Assembly: GCA_030068075.1 (NCBI GenBank)
Contig: JAINVK010000882.1
Span: 310,001 to 374,000, forward strand
Direction: 5' to 3'
DNA length: 64,000 nt
Origin: Paguma larvata
Lineage: Eukaryota > Chordata > Mammalia > Carnivora > Viverridae
The stretch's first letter is position 1, and each line of letters begins with the position of its first letter. A program made the position numbers and the translations under genes. The notes beneath the pieces are model-generated. The model worked only from the letters and a program-made list of their open reading frames with translations. It had not been told where the DNA came from and did not search any database. This document shows positions 41,760 through 53,700 of this stretch, piece by piece.

Positions 41760-44700
41760 CTGGGACGGGGAAAGAGAGCAACAGTCGAGGTGCCTTCTGG
41801 CGACCTGACCGCCCATGCCCTGCGAACCCTTCCGCTGTCCCCGCACACCCGCCGTGAGCTCCCATCACTCCTGCACGGGCCCCCAGCCCCTCGAGTACCC
41901 TGGACGAAGGCTGTGTCTTCCCTGCCGCCTCTGGCAGCCCCCGGCGCCCACAGTGGTGGGAGGGCTCCATGCTCAGACGCTCCAGGCACCTGGCCAGACC
42001 TTCTCCCGACCGAGCTACTCTGCTCCCCTGCGACCCTGAGGCCCCCACGCGATCAGCTCCGTGTCCCGATCGCACCGAAGGTGTGTCTGAGGTCCACGGC
42101 CACATGAACCCCAGGAGCGCCACCCCGAATGCCGGCCGTGCAGAGAGCTCTGTGGGCCTTCAGGCATGTGCGGGCCCCTGCCACACCCCAAACCCCAAAA
42201 GGATCTCCGAAAACGATTCCCACAACACGGAAACCTCACTGCCCGTGTGCGGAAAACCCGGCAAAGCCCGCTCCCGGATCTGCTCCAGACGAGACACCAG
42301 TGAGGCGAGCCCTTTCCTCCTCAGCGTGCTTTTTACAAAATGGACCGACAGAGCGTGGGTTGAACCGCACGTGCCCTTTGGCCGGAGCTGGCTCCACGTG
42401 GCAAACAGGAGCCGGCCCACGGGCTGACGACCCGGCCACGCCTGGACGCGTGTCAGCGCTGCACGTGCGAGCAAGCCCCCGGGTCGGCCGGCGCTGGGTC
42501 TCTGCCCACGAGGACCACACGGGCCCCGGGCACAGGAAGGGTGGCACGTGGCACTCCTCGGCTCCCAGGGTCCCCCGCCCTGCCGTCCTTAAGGTGCTTC
42601 CGTGTAAACGTGGACGAGAGCCCTCCGTCTGACGGGTCTGAAGCGACGAGACCCTCTCCTCCGCCCGCTGGCCCTGGCCGGGAGGGCGGTGCAGACCGTG
42701 GAGGCCCAGCCGCCCCGTCCGGGTCTGCAGGTGGCGGCAGGCGTGGACCCGCACACACTCACGTCACACCTGACACCCAGTGTTTACGCTGCAGACACAG
42801 CGAGGTCCGGGGCAGGCTTCGGGGGCCTCCCGGGAGTCTGGGTCTCAACCCAGAGGCCAGAGGTGGGACCAGGAAGAATGGGGGGCAGCTACAGAATCTC
42901 AGGAGGGACACAATTACTCGGGGGGTGCACAGGGCTCCCAGAGTGGGCAGGTCTGGCCAGAGGCTCACTCAAGCTGAGCCGAGAGCTGCCGGGCTGACTG
43001 CGTGGACTCCTGTGTGCGTGGGGGCTTGGGGGGCGTGGGGGGTGGGGGCCTGACACGCAGAGGTGTGGGGGCTCTGAACCAGCACCACGGGGGATGCACC
43101 TCGCCCCGTGCAAATCCCAGCAAACACGGAGCTGCCGTGGCCACGTGACCAGAGCCCAGGGGTCAGCTCTGAGTGCACAGAAAAACCAATTTTCTTTAGT
43201 GCTTTACTTGTAATATGTTTCATAATGCGGTGGATTAAGTAAAAACCAACAGTTTAGTGGTATTTTCTATTTATCTCTATTAAGATTTGTCAGTGGAATT
43301 ATTTTTAAGCCTAATTTTAATCTGCTACTGATTTGGGAACAGTCTGAATTACTTAACTCTGAGAAAATAGACGTGCCCCATTTGGGTTTTGAACAAAACC
43401 GCTGTGAGGGGCCGGCCTCCGGTCTGAGCGCAGATCGTAATGGCACAAAACTGCTTACTGACAAGCGGCTACATTCCACGTCCGCCACGTCAAACGTCCT
43501 CAGGGCCTGGCGGCGACCCCAGGGGGAGCCCAGGAGCCCCAGAAGGCGGAGAACAGTCCGGAAAGCCAAGGACGCTGGCAGCCTGGAGTGGCTGTCATTT
43601 CTGGCAATGGCCTGGGCAGCCGGCGTGGTGGCAAAGGTCAGGTGTCATCAGTGCGTGTGCGGGAGGACGCGCTCTGGGGGGGGACGGGGGTGCTGTGTGC
43701 ACAGCCACACTCACACCGAGCTGGCCGCTCGGCTGCGGCCTCTGCTCACCTGCCAGGCGGCTGTTCACCAAGTTATGTTTCTTCCAAAGCCAGAGAATCG
43801 CGTCGTCTGCGGTTTTGACGGAATCCATGGACTCTCTCGCCATCTCCTCGAAGTGCTCGGCGCACTCCTTACAGCCGAAGAAGGTGTGAACGTATCTCCT
43901 GAGGGTCTGCAGCACCGCCTGCGGGTCCCCCTCAAACCCTGCGGTGGGGGAGGGGACACACACCACCGGCCCTGTGGGGCGCGTCCCCGGGTTTCCTCGG
44001 GGAGCCCGGGCCCAGACGCCTTCCCGGCCAGAAGGAGTGTCCCTGTGCCCCCAGGAGGGGGCCACCCCGAACACGCAGGACACCCTCGAGGACGCGCTGG
44101 CACCCAGGACAACCCAGAGGAGGGGCGGCAACCTCCTTCCAGGGAGGCGAGGGCAGCGGGCAGCGGCCGGCTGAGCCTCTGGGCACGCGGCAGGCACAGC
44201 TCCCTACAGACGCCATGGACGCGCGCTCAGGAAGCGGCCCCGGCAGCGGGAGGAAGCGGCCAGCAGCTCACTGAGAGAGCACCTGTCACACCACCTAAAG
44301 GGGGGCGGGCGTGGGGCTGGCGCCCGCGGTTCCTGCCACACAGCTAATACGGGGATTGAGCCACCACCAAACGAGACCGAGATTAGGAAAGATTAAATGT
44401 CGGCATTAAAAGAAATGCAGCAAAATAATTGGAAAAAAAAAAAAAGACGTGCTTCTGAGACTGAATCCGTCTTAACCAACGGCAGGCCCTCCCGGGCGAC
44501 CTCCTCCCTCGCCGCTAGTGGTGGTTCTGGGTGGGAGGCCTGGCCTCGGCCCCGGGTCCCCACACCTGTCATTGACTTCAGCGGCCTCGCTGGCCTCGGA
44601 GAGGAGGCCCCCGCTGAGCACACGGCCGCCTTCTCCTCAGCTCGCCGTGTCTCCGAGGGCGGCGGGTGGCATGCAGCGCGGGACGGCGGCACGCAGTGAG

Positions 44701-47700
44701 GACACACCGATGGCCGGCCCGCCGGCCGCCAGCTGCCGCACGGCACTGAGTAATCCTCCTTTTCCCTCCCCACCGAACCGCTGCACGGCCGGCCTCCCTA
44801 ATCTTTAGAGTGGACAAGAACCATAAACCCTACCTGTGGGGGATTAGAGAACGCAGCAGCTTTTCAGCCGATGGGGTTTAAACGGGCGCTAAGGAGAGGA
44901 AAAACCTCCCAGGACCTAATCCGGCGGCGCCCATTCGACCCACTTCTCTGGGGGCGAGACCCGCTCCTCGGAAACGGCTTCAGTTTGCACCCTGGAGATC
45001 TTTCTGACCACGTGCCCTGTCGCTCGGCTGCTGTCGCGGCACCAGTGTCGGTGCTGTGAGCCCATCAGCCTCGCGCAGTCCCCACCTCCCCCGATGAGGT
45101 CCCAAGAAGGGGACGTCACCTCGAGGAGCCAGGGCGGTAGGGGCTGCAGAGACGGCACGCGCCCCTGTGACGGCACTCTGCCATTTCCCCAGGGCCGGCA
45201 GACTCTCCCCCCGCAGCAACTCTGGGCTGGACAAGGCCCATTTGACCAACAGGACGTGACAGAAGTGCTGCCGTGTGCCGGCTCGCCCAGGCCCTAGGTC
45301 CTCCCTGAGCAGGAGCTGGGGCCGCCGACGGCGCAGAGCCGCGGAGTCCCACGCAGATAAAGCGGTGGTTCTTTCCAGCCCCAGCACTCGGTTTAGGTTG
45401 TTGCGTAGCGGAAGCTGGCTAGAATTTTACGATCTTATTGGAAAGAGTGTCGGGGTGTGTGAGTCACGGCCTTTGCTCGGCACAAACACCCTCGAAGCCG
45501 CCTAACCGAACTAGCACCTAAAGGGCGGGTGACCAGCCCCATGGCCGCCAGAGACCCGCCTCGCAGGCGAAGTGCACACACAGCCAAGTCCAAGATGGAT
45601 ACAAGAAGCCAGCCCAGTGTTCGGTGTCTTGTGTAGGACACAAAACATGACCGGGCTTTCCTGATAGTCAAAGTTACGTAAGCCGAGTCACTCTCTTGTG
45701 GTTTTTAACCTCTGGTGCAGGCGGCCCCGGAGCTGTGGCACCCCTCCCCCAAGGCAGGCTGGGTTGGCGGCTCACGGCTCACCCAGGGAACCACACCGAG
45801 GAGGGCGCCCTCTCCCCGAGGCTCGCCCACGAGGCCAGCTGCCACGTGGCGAGGAACCAGCAGGCCCTGCCTCAGCCGCCACCCCTCCAGCGAGCGGGGT
45901 AGGGGCCCCTTCCCCGTGGAGACTTCAGACGAGACCCCAGCCTGGGCCGGCGCTGGGCCCACAGGCTCGGGGAGACCTGAAGCGGAGGACCCCGGCCAGG
46001 CCACGTCTGAGCCCCGGAGCCGCAGGCCCTCTGCGATCAAACCCAGCTGCTGGGCGGTAGGGCTGTTGCGCAACAAGAGGCGACAAACACGCGTCTCCAA
46101 ACAGGCTTCACTGGCGCTCCTGCTCTTTGAAGCAGAAAAAAGAGGCGTCTGCCCTGCGGAGGGATTCCCCGCCAGCGCCCCTTCCTCGGGTTGATCTCCC
46201 GCGGCTCGGCCGGGCCCAGGCTGGTCAGGGCACCCAGCGCCCACCCGGGGACGGGGAGAACACCCGGAGAGATGCTCCCCTCCCCGGCCTCTGCGGCAGG
46301 GGGCCCCCAGGCAGTCCTGGTGACGGGTGGCCTTGCACTCAGCCTCTCGGGATGCCGGGCAGGCAGCGGCACGGGCAGTGTGTCAGCTGGGCCGGGCGGG
46401 GCGGTTTACCTGTGCCGTCCAGCGCTTCCGGATGGGTCCCGGCTTGGACGGTCAAAGTGTGGAACAGTTTCCAGAGAGCACACGTGTAACCCCTGAACTC
46501 TGGTCGGCTTCCTTGACATCCAACCCACTTTATGTGATTAATAAGGAATATTCCAGAAATCTAGGAGGAGGTAGAATAAGAGATCACTGAATTGTTAAAA
46601 TGAAAACCGTTGACGAGCGTCCTCTACTTCGGTCGGGTGGCGGTTACACAGTGTGTGTGTTCATCAAAACTCCGCCGGCTGCACGCTGGGTGTTTGAAGT
46701 CCGTGGCGGACACGGGAGAGCGGCGCCCGCACTCCGGAAGGAGTTCTCCCAGCGGGGCGGCGCGGCCTCCTCCCTCCCTGCCTTCGGGGAGGGAGGAGGC
46801 TCCAGCTGGGTCAGGACCGAGGAGAACACTAGAAAAGCCTGAAGGAAACCACGCCCCCCCCACACCAAGACCACTAAGAAATCCGCCTGTGGAACATTCT
46901 CAGGCAGCACGAATACGGAGCCATGCGTCTGTGGCCGAGTGGGAGCTTCACGCATCCACCCCTCGTCCACGCCGTGTGGCCCGGCCAGGAGTTAAGAGTT
47001 TGCTAAAAACTTAAATCAACAGCCCTACTACCGCACCACCTGAGCAAGCCGCCCGCTCTGTCGCGGCCTGCCTCCCGCGCCACCTGAGCCGACGACGCCA
47101 TGGGCAGAGGGGGCGGGCACAGAAAGCGTCCCAGCAGCAGGGACGGTAAAAATCGCAGGCGGTTCCTGCGCGGTGAGGGGCGGCGTCGGCCGCCACAGCA
47201 CCCGCGCCCAGCTCCCCCCTTCCCTGTGCGCCGGGTGTGGAGCCCCACAGGGAGGAGAGCTGGGGGGGTGGCTGCCGGGACGGTGGCAGCAGTTGGGGGG
47301 GGGCCCTGAGCTCACCCGCATCTTGTTGTTGACCAGGTCGAGGATGGCGTTGTAGGGGATCCTGTCCAGGGGGAGGCTGGCCAGCCACTCCTGCAGCGTC
47401 TCCAGCAGCTTCCTGACCGGCGCCCGGCCGGGGAACAGCTGAGCAAGGAAGGACCTGCACTCAGAGGTCATCCGGGGAAGATGCCCCCCACGGCAGTGCC
47501 GTCCCTGGGGACCCGGACCAGGCGGGGTCTGCCTGACACGGGTTTCTCCTGGTACTGGGGTGGGGGGCTCTCCAGAACACACAGGACGGGCACGGGAGGG
47601 GCCACAGGCTCGCCGCCTGGACTCCCCAGCCGGTGCGACCACTTTCCAGTGACCGACGATGCGGCCGCAGTGTGCCTTACTCATCACACTGTCCGGGGCT

Positions 47701-50700
47701 CTGGGTCCTTTCTGAAAGCGCTGCCTGCTTACTATTCCGCGAGCCTGGTGGTAGTGCGCACTCTCCCCGCCTCCCCTCTGCCGCCAGACTGCGGAACTAC
47801 GTGGAAGAGGCACGTCCCAGTGAGGGTTTTCCACAGACGTGAGCAGTCTGCTGGTGAGCCGAGCGTCCGCACAGCTGCGGCCCCTCGCGCCTCGGGAAGC
47901 ACCTGCTGGGCCGCCCTGGCACAGCCTGGCCCTAAGGCATGAGGACTACGTGTCCCTGTCAAGCGTGCAAAATAAAGGCTGCCGTGGGCTCAGAAACCTG
48001 AGCGGAAGCTCGCTGCAGCAGGGACAGGACAGGTCGGTCTGCAAAAGTCCCTTTCCTGTGCGGGTGACAAGGCGCCGCTATCGACTTGCCAACATTGGGC
48101 TGGCCGGTTCAGCGAGCGCTAGAGAAACCTTTCCGAGTGATCCGAGTGATCCGTGACCTCCTGGGCTGAGGGGCTCTCCCCCTCCTTGAGGGGGAGGGGA
48201 GGAGGGGGGAGGGGAAGGGGAAGGGAGGGGGAGGAGACTGCACATTTCTGACTCCCTGAAAGTGAAGGAGTGAGACAGGGGGGCCTCTGAACTCTGATCG
48301 GCACAGCGGGCCATACGCCCGTCTACACAGCCGTCCGTCCACACAGCCTCCGTTTCTTCCTTGGAGACACGGCATGCTACTCATCATCCCTTCCACCATC
48401 AACTCCGCCCTGCTGCATCTCCAAGGTCGTAGCCACACGCAAACTGTGCCTACCGCAGTGCCGCTCAACAGTCACTGTACCAAGCACCTTGCGTTTAGCA
48501 AGAGAAGTCCTTTATTATTATTTTTTTTAAAGATTTCATTTTTAAGTCATCTCTATGACCAACACAGGGCTCGAACTCACAGCCCTGAAATCAAAAAGTC
48601 ACACGCTCCACTGAGCCAGCCAGGCGCCCCAAGAGAAGTCCTGCAACACTAAGCTTCCTGACCTTCGAGACAGACAACGGGCAAGCTGTGGGGCCAGATG
48701 CAGGAGCAAAGGGCTCTGGCCCAGGCTGCTGGGGACAAAGGCCCTCCCCGAGTGAGAGGGCAGAGGGCACCCAGGCGCCCCGAGGGAGAGGGAAGGCCTC
48801 CCGGTTCCCGCTGCTCTGGCCCAAGGGAGAGACAGTAGACCTTGGATTCTCGGCTCCCGAGCGAAGAGTCCTCGGCAGAACCAAAGAGCCGAAACCCTGA
48901 CAGCCCCTCCCCTCCCAGCAGCCACTGCTCCGGGTCCTGGCCGCTGGGGCCCGCTCTGCAGCCTCCCTCCTCCTCAGCCCACCCCGCCTCCCTGCCCCAG
49001 CACCACCGACCTCGGAGTGCCCCCTTCCGGGGAGGTCACGGTCCCGGCCCCTTCTGAGGCGCCACGTCTTGGTGTCGCGAGGCAAGCAGAGGTCTGGGCC
49101 CCGCCACAGCCGGGCGCCCATGACCGGGTGGGCACCCGGTAGGCGCGTGGTGAGCGGGGACCGAATAAAGGCCAGCACGGACATGTGCAGCCGGAAGAAA
49201 GAGCAGTCCCCCAGCGGAGGCCAGCTTCATTCCCCGCAGGTCCCCGGGCGTGGAGCCCAGCCCCCCTCGGCCTGGGTGGGACGCCGCGCACCTTGGCGAG
49301 GATGGTAACGAACTCCTTGAGTGTCCGGAGCTCGGCCCCCGCCAGGGACTTGTGGGCGGCCAGCTCGACCCTCAGGAGGTAGTGCAGCCCGGACTCCAGG
49401 TCCGCCGTGTACAGCTTCGACCTGAGAGGAAACAGCGCTCTCGTTCTGAAGGTTCCGTGTCCTCGCTCCCGCCCCACAGGGACCCCCCCGCTCCCCACAG
49501 GGTGACAGCGATAATTCCTGAACGGCTGACGGCTCAGGAGAGTGCTTCTGAGTCCCACATACAAAGGAGCCACGCAGCCCAGAGCCACCTCGGGTACGCC
49601 ACGCCACGCCCACGCACACCCCGGGCAGCTCAGGCCTCGGAGGAGCACCTGCCTGTCAAACTCTCTCCAAACCAGGACCGCGGGGGTCTCCGCTCTGCCG
49701 GCGTTTCCAGGCGGCGACAGCAGGTTTTTCCTCACATCTGGCAACGACTTCAGGTAAGAGGAGAACACCGACCGGAGAGGCTTTCCGCTGCAAGGAAAGG
49801 GACACGGTGCGGGCTCAGAGCCAGCGGGCCTCCGGGCCTGGCCAGCCCCGCAGGTGGCTGTGTGCCAGGGCACCCAGTCACCTGTGTCCCCCCCCCCGCC
49901 CCCCGCGAGAACGGCTCTCCCTCTGAGATGCAGGGGAGTGGGCTGGACCTCCCAGCCCGCCCGCTCTTCAGGCGTCTGAGGCAGGTACTGAGCACGGCGA
50001 CGCCGGGGTGTCAGGGAGCTGGCCCTCCCCGAGAAGACAAAGCCGCAGGTGGCCGGGCTGCAGCTGCAGTAAGTAGGACGCTTCACTCCCGTCCGCTGGG
50101 GACGCTCGGACAGTTTACAAGGCTGGTCTGGCACCGGCCAGAACCGCGTTTACTCCGACTGGGGTTTTCTGCACGCCCTCTGAGTGGGGCATCCGGGAGT
50201 CAGGCTGCGGGGGGCGGCAGGGGCCCCTGGACCGGATGGGGAGGGGCACGCGCTCTGGGGACAGGCGGAGGCCGTCAGGAGCACCTCCCAAGTCGCCTCG
50301 GTCATCGAGCCAAGGGCTCATTCTTGTTCCCAGAGAGAGCATGTGAGACAGCCGAGTCACCAACACGAACGAGTTGTGCAGGTGACGCTTCTCATGTAAA
50401 ACAAGCGTTTTTCTTCAAAAAAAAAAAGGCATTTTGTTGAGGGAAAGGCCCTCGAGGGTCACGCCTGCTGTGGGCCTGGCCCTGGCCCTGGCGATGGCCT
50501 CGCTCACAGAGCCTGACACCGGATGACACGCTCCACAGAGGCCGCCGTCCCTCCCTGACTTCCGGTTCTCGAGGACAGAAACGAGCCCGAGGGAGTGGGG
50601 TCTGAGGCTCCGCGGAGGCCGCTTCTCGGCAGCTGCACCCGGAGCCCCAGGGCGGAGGAAGCGGCGGGCAGAGACCCTGCGGGAACCACCCGCCAGCGCA

Positions 50701-53700
50701 GCCTAGGTCCTCCCCACCCCCCCGGAGGCTGGCCCAGGGCAGCCACCACAGGCCTCGGGACCCTGGCTCGCCTTCTCGCCTGTGACCCTTCCCTACCCTG
50801 CTTTAGGCAGCTTACTATTTAGCGGGTCCGGCGCAGGCAGACGGCGTCTGGACGGGTTCTGTGGTCGCAGCCACGAGGAGGTGTGTGGCATCCAGCCCGG
50901 AGGAGCCTCCCACACTGGGAGGGGTTCCCCGGATCCCAGCAGGGGTCACAAACACTCTTGAGGCCAAACTACACTTACACGTTAACCAGTCCGTGTGACC
51001 CGTTTGGGTAAATCAAGTAACAGGAGGGAACGGACGAAACCCCGAGCTTCTCCAGGAAGGCTCGATCCGCGTCCAGAGCTCGCTTCACCACGACGTTCTC
51101 GTAGGGAAGCAGGTCTAGGATCACCTGCGAAGGAGAAAGCAGCCCCACTTGGCCGTGGATGGCCGCGTCTCCGCAACCTCACCTCGGCCATGTAGGAGCA
51201 GCAGCGGGAGCACGGAAACCAGAACCAACGTCACAGAATAAATCTGCACGCATCTGCTCTCGAGGCCAGACCGTCCCTCACATCTAATTTTTTCACACTT
51301 TCGGGGCAACGGAACGGGACGTGCGGTGCAGGTGGGCCCGGCGGCCCCGCTCAGCGCCTCGCAGACTCGCAGAGAAAACGCCGTCCGCGAACTTGCCCTC
51401 TTTCCGAGCCAGTGCGCCCTCCACAGAAGCGACGTCCGGCCGACAAACACATTCACCGCCACTCCCTGGCCTGGAGCTGTCCCCGACACAGGCGGCCACT
51501 GGGCACCAGGAGGCTAACCTCATCCCCGGACAGCAACGCGGCCACAGTCAGCCCTCTGGAGTGCCGGAGGCTCCCGGCGGGCCCGTCCCTCCCTCAGCCC
51601 GCTCTGTCCCATCCTGCTCAGGCCGAAGGCACGGCGACAGGGGCGCTGTAGCAGAAGGACCGCCGGAGGGGCCTCTTGGGAACTGGGACGGTGTGAAAGA
51701 CGACCCTCGAGCCTGGCATGCGCCGCCGAGACAAGCAGGTGCAGAACCAGCGTCCCGGACCTCTCTCGGCCACAGAGCCGGCATGTGCTGACCGGGGCGC
51801 TGCACACAGCGCGGCAGCCACAGGCCTCCCGACAGCTGAGCGTGTCTGCTGCAGCCGGCCCTCCTGGGAGAGGCCGCGGCCACCTGCCGCGTGGAGCGGT
51901 CCCGACGCGGGCCTGCGTGCAGGAAGGGGGGGCCTGAGAGCACCGGTAAGAGAGAGAGGTGGCCTCGGGACGGCGTGGGGGTGGCATGTGAGGATGCCCT
52001 CCGCTGCTGGCGGCTGCTCCAGCCCCCTCCCCCCGCCCCCGGAGTCCCGGTCAGCCCGAGAAGGCGGCACCGCGTCGCGTCACCGCCAGCCTCGGAGGGC
52101 ACGGGGAGGGGCGGCAAGGCGGGCGAGCGCTAACACGTGCAGCCTTGGCCCGAGCGCACGCCAGCGAGAGCTCCCACCGGGAGCCTGAGGTCTCCCGCCT
52201 CGTTCCCTGAGCTCGCTGAGGAGGGGAGCACGGCCAGGAGGCAGGGGCCAGAGCGTGCGGCTCCGCCTGTGAGGTGCTCCCTCTCACCCCGAGGACTTCC
52301 TGTCATCCACCCACGTGTCCGCTGCCGGAGGCGAAGGCCTCAGAGCCGCACGTGAGAAGTGAGAGCAGGAGAGGCCGGTGACAGGAACGCGTCTCACAGA
52401 ATCCTGGGTTTGGAAACAAACTGGGCATCCACCACACAGCCGAGGAAAACTCTCGGTGGCAAAGCGTACGAAATAAAGAAGGGCCTCCGGGAAAAAGGCA
52501 GCCGGCCCTGGAAACCGGGTGGGGGGGCCCCTCTCGGCCCCACCCTGGAGACGAGGCTGCCCTCCAGGGATGCCCCTCCCAGCAGCCTGCACCCCGGCCT
52601 CCGTGTCGGGGGGTGGGGGGACGCCCACATTCCAGGAACTAGCGAGGAGGAACCGGAACAGCCCCGACGGGAGGGGCGGACGCAGGCTTTCGCACAGAGC
52701 AGCCGCGTCGCACCGCGAGGTAAGGCAGGGAAGACGGGGACGCAGTACCTCCCGCCCGACGTAGGAACTGTTGTTCTCGAACAGGATGGCCACGTAGCGG
52801 CCGTCGCGGCCGGCCAGGAGAGAAAGAACGTCTCTGGGCCTTGTAAGAGAAAAGAAGAGGCTTTCCGTGCTTTCAAGCACAGAGCACCGGCGCCCGCGTC
52901 TCTCGGCGAAACCCACGCCCTCCACGGTTACACTCGGCCCCTAACGTCCCGCCTTTTACACGCAGGTACGCACCGCACAGGGTCCAGCGGCGGGCAGGCC
53001 GGAGGCCTGCGTCCGTCCGTGTGGTTCTGCAGGAAGTCGATCATTGTCCGCCTCACCGTCTGCAGCTCTCGGTCGGGCCCTGTGGGGAACCACACCGCCA
53101 TCGCCGCCACCCACCCGGGGCCCCACGGGGCACGCAGAGGGGCTCGCCAGTGGCCAAGAGATCGCAGTGGGTCTACGCGACAGGAGGCGGTGCGTGGGGA
53201 CAAGCGGGCGAGGGCGAATCCCCCACCCATGCCGCACTCGGCACAGAGCCTCGGCGCAGAGCCGCTGCCGCCCGGGGGCTAGCCTGGGCGCTGGCTACCT
53301 GGGCGGCTCTTTCACAGAACACATGAGCCGAGCATTTGTGATGTGTGGACTTCTCCAAATATTTTCTGAATACAAAAGTTTACTTAAAAACAGAAATTTC
53401 ACCACCAAATTTCCCAAGGAAGGCAAAGCATAAAATAGAAAATTCTCGCTGACGCTATGAATGTTGGAACCCTCCAAGGAAATGCAGGTGGGACGGGATT
53501 GATGCAGGTGTGCACGGGCGGGGGGGGGGGGGGGAGGGACAGACCCCAGCAGGGGGCCCGCTGTGCCCTGGAACCACCCTCGCTTTAACTGCTTTAGGAG
53601 GCGATGCTGAGAGAGTAATATAGAAAGCTTACATCCTTACCTTTAAAATTTTCTCCGGTTGTGAAGTCCTTTGTAAATGCCTTGAAATACTAAGAGGAAA

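Larger units (their letters stand above)
47439..49291 (-). other. QSOX2: QSOX2 intron 8
   Basis: 1,853 nt, donor GTGCGC, acceptor GCTCAG. It contains a G/A-rich tract at 48175-48236 and a CAN-SINE at 48512-48630. Confidence 0.8.

Noticed and set aside
49649..49652. Canonical GT donor for QSOX2 intron 7 (CAG|GTGCTC)
   Set aside because: It would leave exon 7 in phase 0 while exon 8 needs phase 2, breaking the conserved [10 protein letters not shown] segment. The GC donor four bases earlier keeps the frame.
48974..50134. Long minus-strand open frame (386 codons) across QSOX2 exons 7 and 8
   Set aside because: It reads straight through exon 8, intron 7 and exon 7 in one frame; only the exon parts match the protein family, and the good acceptor and donor signals show normal splicing. 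The openness of the intron is due to high GC.
49250..50440. Long plus-strand open frame (396 codons) opposite QSOX2 exons 7-8
   Set aside because: Antisense shadow of coding and GC-rich intron DNA; low-complexity composition and no recognisable domain.
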